64,000 bases of DNA, from positions 11,171,503 to 11,235,502 of the forward strand of contig NC_045143.1 in assembly GCF_008831285.2 (NCBI RefSeq), read 5' to 3'. Each line of letters opens with the position of its first letter. Within the stretch, counting starts at the first letter, position 1. The translations under genes were made by a program, and so were the position numbers. The DNA is from Nymphaea colorata (Eukaryota > Streptophyta > Magnoliopsida > Nymphaeales > Nymphaeaceae). This document shows positions 1-9,890 of this stretch, piece by piece. Below the pieces are notes generated by a model. The model made no database searches. It was not told where the DNA came from and was given only the letters and a program-made list of their open reading frames with translations.

Positions 1-46
1 TAACATATGATATAAATCAATCTTTGTGACCTTACGTCAATCTCAG

Positions 47-50
<4 letters not shown>
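1..50. other. Left flank, nothing recognised
   Basis: AT-rich sequence left of the TA tract. It does not match the corresponding RNase H upstream sequence of the second viral copy near 6360-6410, so it is probably host DNA outside the pararetrovirus insert. It is too short to say more. Confidence 0.4.

Positions 51-80
<30 letters not shown>
51..80. repeat. (TA)15 microsatellite at viral junction
   Basis: Fifteen uninterrupted TA units lie directly against the first base of recognisable caulimovirid RNase H sequence. Endogenous caulimovirids in rice and other plants are known to sit at TA dinucleotide repeats, so this is a plausible integration junction. Confidence 0.9.
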
Positions 81-86
<6 letters not shown>

Positions 87-371
87 GTAGAAGTACTTGC
101 TATTAGTTATGCCTTAAAAGCTTTTGAACTGTTTATCCTAAGAAAACAATTCATAACAAGAACTGATTGTGAAACTATTGTCGAATTTCATTCCCAATTG
201 CATGAAATAGAAAAAAGATCATCTGCAAGGAGATGGTTAAATTTCAGCAACAGCATCTTAGACTTAGCATACTCTACACAGGTAACATTTAAACATATTA
301 AAGGCAAGGATAATCTTATTGCTGATATTCTTTCCAGGTTAGTTAAGCTAGAAGATGGTGAAACTGACTAA
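81..371 (+). pseudogene. Endogenous caulimovirid RNase H (fragment)
   Basis: This is the C-terminal part of a pararetrovirus polyprotein RNase H domain, which removes RNA from RNA-DNA hybrids during reverse transcription. The 96-residue frame has the family signature RTDCE near residue 28, an SSARRWLNF block and HIKGKDN followed by ADILSR at the end. It is closely similar to the second copy at 6408-6692. Everything upstream (the rest of RNase H and the RT) is absent because the copy begins at the TA tract. It is followed by the second viral ORF. The family call is firm; assignment to a florendovirus-like genus is inference. Confidence 0.85.
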
Positions 372-399
372 AGAATTATCAAAAGCCATTGACATGTCA

Positions 400-721
400 T
401 GGCCTATGGAAAGGAACAACAAAAGCTCCTCGTGGAATTCCTGGACAAACATGCAGAGTTGACGAGCAAGCTTGATGAAGCTATGGAACTACCACAATCA
501 GCAAAAAAAATTGGGTTACTCTAAAACAATCAGGAGTCTTGACAAGCCAAAAAACCCAATCTTTGAAAGAATATGGGAAAAACCTTATACATGAAGCCAG
601 GACATCAACTAGTCAGACGACTATAACTACAGTATCTAACAAAGTTAGACAATTGACAAAAATATTGACAGAAATCAACAATATGCCAGAGTTAGTTCAC
701 GGGTATTTCAGTACCTTGTAA
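400..721 (+). pseudogene. Caulimovirid second ORF, N-terminal part
   Basis: This reading frame follows RNase H and is shared with 6690-7080. The predicted protein is rich in Lys, Glu, Gln and Leu with a heptad-like pattern (LLVEFLDKHAEL), suggesting a coiled coil. The frame breaks near the A-run at about 505-512 and resumes at 539-721. No enzymatic motif is visible. By position it corresponds to the ORF found downstream of the polyprotein in some endogenous caulimovirids; its function is unknown. Confidence 0.6.
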
Positions 722-789
722 GATTTATTTACTCTTCTTATATAAGGACCAAATAAAGAATTTTTGACAAATCATACAGGCATCTATCA

Positions 790-1262
790 ACGCCTAACTT
801 GTTTACAGGGATGCCATCCCGAAATTATCAAAAAAGGGTTCCAGTTTGGTTCTCTTGCTCTTTTTATACCTCTCACCCACTTTAGAGGAAATTAATTTTT
901 CACCACCTGAAATAGGAAAAACACTAAAAGAATACCTCATAGGAAACGTATGACTTACAACTAAGTCAATTATCTTTTTAAAATTCCATTTTTCTGCTCC
1001 AGATATTATTACACTTCCTGATACAAACCTATGGAAAGAAAACCATAGCATCCACTTGATCCAAATAGGGTTAGCAGGAAAAGACTTCCAACTAACTTTT
1101 GATATTTCTCGAAAGCCCAAGCCATATTCTCTTATTAACGATATGAAAAAGTTTATTCATTATCAATGTGCTTTGGGCATGAAAGTCTTAGTTAGTATAG
1201 CCCTAGTGCAGGCAGGAAAAAGAATTTGGTAGCATCATGCTTCTACCACAAGATGTGCAATT
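790..1262 (+). pseudogene. Caulimovirid second ORF, C-terminal part
   Basis: The + strand encodes, with stops, a stretch also found at 7090-7850 (+) and 12866-13460 (-). Shared segments include SIHLIQIGL, FQLTFDIS and a DMKKFIHYQ block. The order relative to the coiled-coil segment is the same in both + copies, so the two are probably one ORF. I do not recognise the domain. This copy lacks the final Cys-containing segment seen in the others and runs directly into the promoter. Confidence 0.5.
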
Positions 1263-1310
1263 ATTGAAGGCCACTTGTCCTTCTCGAAGAATGGGCCAAA
1301 GTCTATAAAG
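1263..1310 (+). promoter_or_regulatory. Pararetroviral promoter, TATA at 1304-1310
   Basis: The sequence gtctataaag lies in a block conserved at four places in the window (also 8176 +, 12447 -, 45413 -). It sits after the last viral ORF and about 455 bases upstream of the primer-binding site, the position of a caulimovirid pregenomic RNA promoter. Activity is not shown. Confidence 0.6.
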
Positions 1311-1758
1311 TTTACTTCCTTTCGCTACAGGGACATCGGCAAAAAACAAGAGAGGAAGAAACAGAGAAGTTCAAGAGTTCTATACTCCAAAAAAGTGTCT
1401 GAGTGAAATGCATGGCTTTTGGCTAAGAGAAAACACCTCTCCACTAGAGGGTGTAAAATTTCTTCATTCAAAGAAAGGAAGCTCCAACTTTATAAGTCTA
1501 TGATTTTATAGTTTCTATTTGTTTTTTCTTCGTTCTCTTATTCTCACACTTTTCATCTATACTTGATTCCTAATGTGTTCTATTCCGAAGTGCCACTATG
1601 GGAAAGTACCGCTTTAGGCTTAAGTGCCACCTCAGGGAAAATCCCTTAAACGCAATAAGTAAGATATGAAAACAAGAAGGAAAACACTGGGCAAGGTAAT
1701 AATGATAACCAAAGGCTACCAAACAAATAGGAATGATTGGAAAGATAGGTTTTCAATT
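1311..1758 (+). other. Pregenomic RNA leader of viral copy I
   Basis: Non-coding leader between the TATA box and the primer site. It includes a conserved inverted repeat at 1433-1454 (ACACCTCT / AGAGGGTGT) that recurs near 8306, 12295 and 13570. The leader is AT-rich with no long ORF. Short hairpins in leaders are common in this family; the role of this one is unknown. Confidence 0.5.
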
Positions 1759-1771
1759 TGGTATTAGAACC
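1759..1771 (+). other. Primer-binding site, Met-tRNA type (degenerate)
   Basis: TGGTATTAGAACC resembles the initiator Met-tRNA primer site of caulimovirids (TGGTATCAGAGC). The two differences are C-to-T and G-to-A. It lies 60 bases before the ATG of the polyprotein region. The minus copy has a better-preserved version at 11929-11940. Confidence 0.65.
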
Positions 1772-1830
1772 AACTTCTTTATTTGAAAAAAGAAATTTTT
1801 CACCTCCTTAGCAGGAGAGGAAATTTAAAG

Positions 1831-2546
1831 ATGAGTGAAACCAGTACATTACCCTTTATAGGAAGATCATGAACTTTACATGAGACACCCTGATCTGGAA
1901 ACCAAACTTATCTAACTTTCTTAAGTGAAGTTTTGCAAAGAAGATGAGATAGGGCTTCGTCATCTTCACATAATTTACAGTTAAAAGAAATTGCTAAAAT
2001 TCTAGAGGATCAGCAAGAGAAAGGACTCCGCCAAGTCCTAAACCCCAAAACCCTCTACCATCATAATGAATGGAGAAGGTTACAAGGTAGATATTTATAT
2101 AATAGAGAATTAGCTATGTCTGTTCTCGAAAACCAAACAAAAACTATTCCCCCACTTAGTTTAGAAAAAATAAGAAATTTAAAAACTTAGATAAAATAAA
2201 CTAATTCCATATAGGTTTCGTTGTCAAAATTAGACCACTTCACCCAAAAAAATACAGGAACCAAGTGTTTTGTCATGGTATTAGATAAAAGATTCCAAAA
2301 GGCTGCTAAGACAAATTTGGGAGCCATGGAAATAGACTTAAATAATGGGGCAGAAATGATTTATCTAGCCCCAAAGACTTACATGAGCATTAAAGATTTT
2401 TACAAACACCTCTGTATAGGAATCTAAACCAGTGGGTACGAAGACATAACAAAAAGAGATAACCTTCTAGTCTGAGTTGTAGTTGGTAGACTCAGCAATA
2501 ATGATCAAGTAAGATATAATATAAACATTCCAGGAATAGTTGGCCA
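1831..2546 (+). pseudogene. Caulimovirid ORF1 N-terminus and movement protein (truncated)
   Basis: The polyprotein start ATG at 1831 is followed by broken frames. From 2221 the sequence encodes the front of a 30K-superfamily movement protein, a protein that enlarges plasmodesmata for cell-to-cell spread. It matches the longer minus copy at 10883-11425 (FVMVLDK, EMIY, a DFYK block, then GRL.NNDQVRYN). There are stops near 2426 and 2476. At about 2545 it jumps into coat-protein sequence, so the second half of the movement protein and the linker are deleted here. Confidence 0.65.
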
Positions 2547-3050
2547 TATGAATCAATCTTTACAATTCTATCTTTAGAATCCAATTAATTCTAACCGGAA
2601 CCAGCCCAAATGCTGGGATGGATGAAACCCAAAAAGAAGCCATATGTAGATTAGACCAATTAAGTCTAACCAGTTGGACTTTCATCAAATAATTCCTTAG
2701 AGCATATTACTATTATACCACCATCTCAGATTACCTAAAAGCAAATTTCAGGCATAAAGATGCCAGAGAAATGATAGCTTATTTAGAAACCTATTTAGGT
2801 GAAACAACAAGATCCCAATGGGAAGCACATAAAAAAACATTTTCCAAAAGAACTAGAAAATCATATAGCCATAGGAATCAATCCTTGCAATTTTGTCTTT
2901 AGAATCTAATTAATCTTGACAAGAACCAGCCCAAATGCTGGGATGGATGAAACCCAAAAAGAATCCACATGCAGATTAGACCAATTAAGTCTAACTAGTT
3001 GGACTTTCATCAAAGAATTCCTTAAACCATGTTACTATTATACCACCATC
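2541..3050 (+). repeat. Internal direct duplication of capsid segment
   Basis: Sequence at 2541-2720 recurs at 2866-3050 with an offset of 325 bases, including the segment GCTGGGATGGATGAAACCC. The material between (2720-2865) is capsid sequence that normally lies upstream, so this is a deletion plus partial tandem duplication. Confidence 0.75.
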
Positions 3051-3600
3051 TCAGGAAATTCTTACAATAATGAAATTGGAGAAAGGCTTTTCCGAAAACT
3101 TCCAGGAGCTTTAGAACAAGAGATCGTAAAAGGCTGGCAAAAATATGTTCAAGAAAATTACAAATTTCTCAAAACATTGCTTACAAAATAAGATACATAT
3201 GCAAGTGTTTAGAGAAACAATGTACAGAAATTAAAATTAAAAAAACAATTAAAAGGAGATCATTCTTTTTATAAAAAAAATTTGTACTCCATAGAATTTT
3301 GGAAGACTAGCACCAAAAACACGGTCTACAATGCCAAAACAATTAAAAGAACAACCTAGAAGAATGACAAAAACTACTTCCAAAGAAAGTCTAAAAATAA
3401 AGCTCCTTATTTAAATAAAGAAAAACATGTAAGAAAATATGATCAAAGACTAAATTATAAAAATAAACTTTGTTGTGTTGTTTGTAACAAAAATGATCAT
3501 TTAGGAAGCACTTGTCCAAAACTTTTAAATTCTTATACCAAAGAAGCTGTACTTATCAATACTACAAATCAAGAAATGAATTTATACTATATACATGATT
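2541..3600 (+). pseudogene. Caulimovirid coat protein with zinc knuckle
   Basis: Capsid-region sequence matching 8636-9377 on the minus strand (NAGMDETQKE, CRLDQLSLTSW). It ends in a basic stretch and a retroviral-type CCHC zinc knuckle at 3474-3515 (C-x2-C-x4-H-x4-C), which binds nucleic acid during packaging. The frame is broken by several stops (for example after 3190). Part of the capsid is present twice (see the separate repeat entry). The protease follows downstream, as expected for the family polyprotein. Confidence 0.75.
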
Positions 3601-4020
3601 GGAAATTCAGAGAAGACAGTTTGAGCACAAAGTGCTGTTACTGCTCCAGATATCCTAGTGTGGACAATAGATGGCAATGTAAACATGGTTTTTTAGAAAT
3701 ATCTAGATTCTGTCTACAAGTTTTGGAGCCACATAAAAAATTAGAAGGTCCAGATAAGGACATCAAGAAACATGAAAAATTAGAAAAACTCAGTTTCAAA
3801 AGATGAATTCGTAGACTCAAAAACTATTGTGATGAATTAGAAGAATTCAAAATAAAAATCCAAGAACAGATGGAAGATTTACAGAATAATCTAAAAGGGA
3901 AAACAACTTCCCTCTAAAAGGAAAGCAACTCCCCCTTTGACATCTGCTTTAATGAATCAACAATCAAATATCATAGAATTCGAAAATAGAAATTCAGATC
4001 TTAGTCAACATTTCATCAAC
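3576..4020 (+). pseudogene. Caulimovirid Cys-rich motif and charged linker
   Basis: A 76-residue frame (3576-3806) has a degenerate second Cys-rich motif (CCYC, then QCKHG, then FC), comparable with the second Cys cluster between zinc knuckle and protease in badnavirus-type polyproteins. A Lys/Glu-rich linker follows, broken by stops. A purine-rich direct repeat (gggaaaacaacttccctc / ggaaagcaactccccc) lies at about 3898-3935. Confidence 0.5.
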
Positions 4021-4029
4021 TATTAGTAA

Positions 4030-4490
4030 AATGGAAACTCACAATAGGTGATTCAGTATTAAACATACAGGCTTTAATAGATACAGGTTGTACAAACACT
4101 ATTATAGACCAATCACTTGTTAATCTTAAATATATAAAACAAATGACTGAACCAATCATAGCAGAAACCATGTTTGGTGCTAAACTCCAATATAACGAAT
4201 ATGTCCTTAAAGAATTGGTAACTATACGATTTAGGACTATATGCGATACACTTATAAAAGCCTCACATGGCCCTACTCTTTATGTCAAACCTTTTGACAT
4301 AAAAAAATATCTATTGCATTATAGGCCTCTCCTTAAGGATGCCATGAAGGAATTGTCATTTCTAAAGTATGTCTTCAGCTTCTTCGAGACCCACATGTCC
4401 TTTTTTATACCTTCTTTTCTGATCCTTCTCCAATCAAAGCGCCAGAGAAGCATGGTGGCACACCAAAAGCAAAAGCAAAGTCTATTATGA
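4030..4490 (+). pseudogene. Caulimovirid aspartic protease
   Basis: Retropepsin-like protease of the polyprotein, which would release the mature viral proteins. The catalytic triplet Asp-Thr-Gly is encoded at 4080-4088 in the context ALIDTGC. The following hydrophobic NTIIDQSL and a downstream flap-like region fit the fold. The frame is interrupted by stops before 4143 and at 4488. Confidence 0.65.
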
Positions 4491-4689
4491 TGACAAATGA
4501 TAAAGATAATCACTGCACCTACCCTATTCCAGGAGAATGTAAAAAGAATCTCAAACATATCTGCCAAGCGCTTCTAGATGCTCAATATGTGTCTACCCTA
4601 ATAGATAGTGAAATAAAAACCCTAGTACCTACCTATGATGGGCTTACAGGCATAGACATTAAAAGCAGCTATGAATGCCCATAATATAT

Positions 4690-5382
4690 GTTGGACAATA
4701 AAAGGATTATAAACCTTTCAGAACAAATAAGAACAAATTCCAATTATGCAGATATTGATGATGCTATCTCAGGACTCTCTAAATTAGAAATAATCTTCAA
4801 CAATATTGGGATAAAACTAAAATCGTCCATAAGTTGGACATCATTAATCTAGATCATAGAATCAAAACAGTTAATATAAAACACTCTCTAGAAGAAGAAA
4901 AAGAAATGGAAAAACACATAACAGAGTTGTTAAATTTAAAAGTGATCCAAAAAAGCAGTAGTCCACATAGATCTTCTGCATTTATTGTACAAACATGCTA
5001 AGCAAATTAGAGGGAAAATCAGGATGGCAATCACTTACAGGAGATTAAATGATAGTACTAGAGACGATGGATACAATATTCCAAATAAAGACATCCTAAT
5101 ACAAAAAATCCAAGATAAGACATATTTTTATAAATTCAATTGTAAAAGTAGAATTTGGCAAGTAAAAATGGCTGAAGAATCCATTGAATAGATAACTTTT
5201 ACCTGTCGTCCACAGGGACATTATGAATGGATAGTAATGCCTACTCCATGTGTTTTTGAAGGAAAAATGAATATAGCTTTACAATATTGTAAAGAATTCT
5301 CCATTGTCAATATTGATGATATTCTAGTATTTTCAAAAACAAGCAAAGAACGTCTACAACACCAACAGATATTCTCCATATT
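4690..5382 (+). pseudogene. Caulimovirid reverse transcriptase, fingers and palm
   Basis: RNA-dependent DNA polymerase region. Visible blocks are RMAITYRRLN (RT motif A side), DGYNIPNKDILI, a Phe/Lys block, FTCRPQGHYEWIVMP and the active-site NIDDILVFS at 5309-5335, in which the usual Tyr before Ile-Asp-Asp is Asn. Stops occur at 4999 and 5189. The frame is cut at 5383 by a transposon-like insert and resumes at about 5930. Confidence 0.8.
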
Positions 5383-5919
5383 CACCTGGGTGCGTTTGAT
5401 TTGAGCTCGCACCCGCACGGACGCGTTGCGGGTTCGGGTGCGGGTGCGCTCGCTGATGTGCTCGCACCCAAACCGCACCCGGGGGTTGGATCTAGTTTCG
5501 AGTCGAAACCAAATCCAAACCAAGTGTATGGTTTGGATCTAAATCTGATTTCAGGAAAAAACCAGATCCAAAATCCATAAAATCAAATCCACCATTCTCA
5601 CCCGTCGGCCATTACATCTAAGTTAGATACATCTATAGATATATTATATGTTCTCTTTTCTCTTTCAAAAAAAACGATACAGGACTAAAGAATGGTGGCT
5701 TTCATAAAACAATCTGTTTGCCTTTTTTTCAAACATTTCTTTTTTGATTTTTTTCCACTACCATAAAATGTATAATTTTAATTGTGTTATTTAATTTCTA
5801 CAAAAAATTAATAATAATAATATTATTATTATTAATATTAATAAAATATCTTCACCGCACCGCCGCACCTAATTTTTTTGAGATGTGCGGCACCGGCACC
5901 GGCACCCCGCACACAGGTG
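5383..5919. mobile_element. MITE-like insert with GC-rich ends, in viral RT
   Basis: A 537-bp block unrelated to the virus splits the RT. Its ends are an 11/12 inverted repeat, CACCTGGGTGCG at the left and the complement of CACCTGTGTGCG at the right. The ends are GC-rich (gcaccc / gcaccggcacc motifs) while the middle is AT-rich with an (AAT/ATT) palindrome at 5808-5840. It has no coding capacity. A clean target duplication is not visible (catatt / catagatt), so the superfamily is unassigned. Confidence 0.65.
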
Positions 5920-6195
5920 ACATAGATTATCATCTCTAAAAATAAAATGTAATTGCTTAAAACTCATATAAAATTTCTTGAAACAGGAATAGAAATGGAT
6001 ATATAAATCTCCAACCCCATATTGTCAATAAAATTATCAAGGACTTTCCTGATAAAATTGAAGACAGAAAAATGTTTCAACAATTCCTTGGAATAAATTA
6101 TGTCTGACCATATATTCCTCAATTACATAATCTCATTACAGGCTTTATGCTAAGTTTAGACCCAATGGGGTTATTTTCTTTTAATTAAGAAGACA
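5920..6195 (+). pseudogene. Caulimovirid RT thumb/connection region
   Basis: Continuation of the RT after the MITE. The segment EDRKMFQQFLG followed by PYIPQLHNLI is the conserved connection between polymerase and RNase H in this family. Stops are present (for example where Arg is expected before PYIPQL). Confidence 0.65.
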
Positions 6196-6692
6196 TTGAA
6201 CAGGTCAAAAATAAAAAGTCTGATAAAAAATTTTAAACCCTTATGTCTCCCACTAAGCACAAATTATTTAGTAATACAAACCAATGGTTTGTCATTAGGA
6301 TGGGAGGTAGTTCTCCTTGCAAACCAACAAAATAAAAAGCAAAACGTACGTAACAAATCTATAGATATGCTTCAAGAAAATTCCTTGAAAAAAGAAACAT
6401 TACATCTTTGAATGTAGAACTACTTCCTATTAGTTATGCCTTAAACTCTATTGAACTGTTTATCCTAAGAAAACAATTCACAATAAGAACTGATTGTGAA
6501 GCCATTATCACGTTTCATTCCCAATTGCATGAAACAAGAAAAAGATCATCAGCCAGGAGATGGTTAAATTTTGGAGACAGCATGTTAACTTACTCTATAC
6601 AAGAAATATCTGAACATATTAAAGGCAAGGATAATCTAATTGATGATATTCTTTCCAGGTCAGTTAAGCTAGAAGAAGGACAAACTAATTGA
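6196..6692 (+). pseudogene. Caulimovirid RNase H (copy II)
   Basis: RNase H domain following the RT. It begins around NGLSLGWEVVLLA (family D-x-S-x-x-G-W-G), where the catalytic Asp appears as Asn. It continues in a second frame from 6408 with LPISYALNSIELF, RTDCEAI, SSARRWLNF, HIKGKDN and DILSR. Two frames are needed, so there is a frameshift near 6400. The end matches copy I at 81-371. Confidence 0.8.
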
Positions 6693-7860
6693 AGAATTAT
6701 CAAAAGCTATTGACATGGTCTTGGCCAATGGAAAGAAACAACAAAAGCTCCTTGTGGAATTCTTGGACAAACATGCAGAGTTGACGAGCAAGCTTGATGA
6801 AGCTATGGAACTACAACAATCAGTAAAAAAAAATTGGGTTACTCTAAAACAATCAGGAGTCTTGACAAGCCAAAAAACCCAATCTTTGAAAGAAGATGGG
6901 AAAAACCTTATACATGAAGCTAGGACATCAACTATGCAGATGACTATAACTACAATATCTAACAAAGCTAGTCAATTGGCAAAAAATATTTACAGAAATC
7001 AACAATATACTAGAGTCAGTTCACCGGTATTTCACTACCTTGAAAGATTTATTTACTCTTCTTATAGAAGGACCAAATAAAGAACTTTTGACAGATCATA
7101 TAGGCATCTATCCATGCTAACTTGTTTACAGAAATGCCATCTCGAAATTGTCAAAAAATGGTTCTAGTTTGGTTCTCTTGCTCTTTTATACCTCTCACAC
7201 ACTTTAGAGGAAATTATTCTTCTACTACCTGAAATAGGAAAAGCAGTAAAAGAATACCTTACAAGAAACCCAGGATTTACAACTGAGTCAATTATCTTAT
7301 TAAAATTCCATTCTGCTGCTCCATATATTATTACACTTCTTGATACAAACCTATGGAAAGACAAGCATAGCATCCACTTGATCCAAATAGGGTTAGTAGG
7401 AAAAAACTTCCAACTAACTTTTGATATTTCTTAGAAGCCCAAGCCATATCCTCATATTGATGATATGAAAAAATTTATTCATTATCAACATGCTTTGGGC
7501 ATGAAAGTCTTAGTCAATACAACCTGAGTGTAGACAGAAAAAGGAATCTGGTGGAATCATGCTTCTACCATAAGATATGCAATTATTAGTTCACACAAAA
7601 AGGAAGACTCTACAACTTTAGGAAAGTTACAAGCCTTCATCAATAGGATTGATCAAGGGAGCCTAAAGAATGATCCAAAGACTGACAAAATACACTGGCC
7701 GCATGTAAAGCATCCAGCAGGAACATGTGTTGCTTGTGACTGGCTCTCACAGAATAACCAAAGGAAGGACTCAAATTTTTTCAAATCACAAAAACAAACA
7801 AAGGATATGGACAACTCACACATGTCAAACCACAACTACGTCAATATACAAAAAGGAATT
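6690..7860 (+). pseudogene. Caulimovirid second ORF (copy II)
   Basis: Starts immediately after RNase H. The 121-residue open frame at 6715-7080 is a Lys/Gln/Leu-rich, probably coiled-coil segment. After frame breaks, a second segment (7150-7560) matches 790-1262 and 12951-13460. A third (7565-7860) carries a His/Cys pair cluster, HVKHPAGTCVAC, shared with the minus copy (HPARTCVAC). No known domain is recognised; function is unknown. It ends before the viral promoter. Confidence 0.55.
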
Positions 7861-7984
7861 TGATTCCTCTCCAGATGATATGTCAATATAGGACAAGCAA
7901 GCAAGACAAAACTTGCACATTAATAATGTAAAAATGTAGATTCTGGAGGCATACTTGTCTGCTAAATGAGGCCTTGTCCCTTCA

Positions 7985-8183
7985 CTCACTATCACACTAC
8001 GCGGAAAAGCTGAGGATAAGACTAGATAGTAGCCATGTATCGCCACCTTTTTGAAAAAAAACAACTAGTTGGCATCCATTACTGGCTATTGTTTGTCTTT
8101 TTACAATAATATGAAGTGGATAACAGTCATCCACTAAGAAGGCTACCTGTCCTTCTCGAATGATAGGCCAGAGTCTATAAAAG
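7985..8183 (+). promoter_or_regulatory. Pararetroviral promoter, TATA at 8176-8183
   Basis: TATAAAAG lies in a conserved block (gagtctataaaagcttgc). The upstream 190 bases are shared with 12448-12640 (-) and 45414-45600 (-), including a cttcatatt block and a short palindrome around gtggataacagtcatccac (8118-8136). It is the expected pregenomic RNA promoter. Confidence 0.6.
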
Positions 8184-8455
8184 CTTGCTTTCTCTCAATA
8201 CAAGGAGCATTCACAAAAAATTAGAGAGGAAGAAACAGAGAAATTCAGAAAGCCTCTACTCCAACAAAATGTTTGAATGAAAAACATGCCCTTTAGCTGA
8301 GAGAAAACACCTCTCTTCTAGAGGGTGTAAAATTTCTTCATTCAAAGAAAGGAAGTTTCCAAATTTGTAAGTCTATGTTTTTATAGCTTCTATCCATTTT
8401 TGCTTCATTCTTTTATTCTCGCACGTTTAGTCTATGCTTGATTCCTAATGTGTTT
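8184..8455 (+). other. Viral leader, copy II (truncated)
   Basis: Matches copy I 1311-1585, including the inverted repeat at 8306-8329. It breaks off at about 8452 where copy I continues toward the primer site, so primer site, movement protein and early capsid are missing here. Confidence 0.55.
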
Positions 8456-8625
8456 TTGATATCTTATTTAAAAACCTATTTAGGTGAACAACAAGATCCC
8501 AATTGAAGCATATAAAAAACATGTTCCAGGGGAATTAGAAAATGAAATAGCTATAGGAATCAATCTTTACAATTTTGTCTTTACAATCCAATTAATCCTA
8601 ACCGAAACCAGCCCAAATGCCAAAA
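8456..8625 (+). pseudogene. Capsid fragment at inversion junction
   Basis: A short + strand piece of the capsid region (homologous to about 2780-2935) fused to the leader on its left. On its right, at about 8620-8635, it is fused to an inverted copy of the capsid 3' end. Confidence 0.55.
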
Positions 8626-8635
8626 TTTGTCAAAA

Positions 8636-9890
8636 TACATTTTTTGATTTTTAGTATTGATTAGTACGTGTTGTTGGTATAAGCATTAAGAATTTTAGAC
8701 AAGTGGTTCCTAAATGATCATTTTTGTTACAAACAATACAAGAAAGTTTATTTTTATAATTTCATCTTTTATCATATTTTCTTACATGTTTTTCTTTATT
8801 GAAATAAGGGGCTTTCTTTTTAGACTTTCTTAGGAAGTATTTTTCGTCTTTCTTGTAGGTTGTTCTTCTAATTGGTTTGCCCTTTTAGACAGTGTTTTTA
8901 CAAAAAGAATGATCTCCTTTTAATTGTTTTTTGAATTTTAATTTATGTATATTTTTTCTCTAAACACTTGCACATATATCTTATTCTGTAAGCAATGTTT
9001 TGAGAAATTTGTAAAGGCTTATTTTCTTGAACATTTGTCTGCCAGCCTTTGACGATCTCTTGTCCTAAAGCTCTGGGAAATTTTCAGAAAGGCCTTTCTC
9101 CAATTTCATTATCGTAAAAATTTTCTGAGATGGTGGTATTGTAGTAATATGCTCTAAGGAATTCTTTGATGAAAGACCAACTGGTTAGACTTAATTGGTC
9201 TAATCTACATATAGGTTCTTTTTGGGTTTCATCCATCCCAGCATTTGGGCTGGTTCCGGTAAGGATTAATTGGATTACAGAAACCAAATTGTGAGGAGTG
9301 ATTCCTATGGCTATATCATTTTCTAGTTCTCCTGGAAAATTATTTTTATATGCTTCCCATGGGATCTTTTGTTTCACCTAAATAGATTTATAAATAAGCT
9401 ATCATTTCTCTAGCATCTTTATGCCCAAGATTTGCTTTTAGGTAATCTTTAATCATTATAGCTCTTCATTGTTCTATAATTTGAGGCCACAACTGGGAGT
9501 CATGGGCCGTAATATTTAAAATTCGTCCTTGATCAACTAATTTATGGTAATCATAGTCTCTAGTGGAAATGGTTTTCCTTTTGGATGGAAATTCCTTTGG
9601 ATGTCTTGGATCTCCGAATAGGGTTTTCTTGGAGGATATCCATAATATGAGTTATCTTCCATCTGGACTTCTATAACTGTAGGTCGACTGCTTAAAGCTT
9701 GGGATTCCATATAATATTTTATAGGCCATCCTTTAAGAGATATGATATCAGATTTTTCATCTTATTCTAATTCTAAAATATGAATTTGATCTCTGACCTT
9801 GATATTTTGGTCTTAATCTATATAAGGTTCTTGATTGTGTTGGAGTTGACCAACGGATCTTAACTAGTTTTCTAATTCTATAAGCTGTAG
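8636..9890 (-). pseudogene. Caulimovirid coat protein (inverted copy)
   Basis: Minus-strand capsid region, better preserved than the + copy. A 97-residue open stretch (9084-9377) carries the NAGMDETQKE and RLDQLSLTSW blocks. Upstream of it is a long basic/hydrophobic capsid segment (DPRHPKEF, RDYDYHKLV). The zinc-knuckle region lies near 8700-8745 with frame breaks. It ends at the inversion junction, so protease, RT and RNase H are absent from this copy. Confidence 0.7.

Noticed and set aside
803-1120. 105-residue minus-strand ORF
   Set aside because: It is the antisense of the second viral ORF, which has homologues on the sense strand elsewhere in the window.
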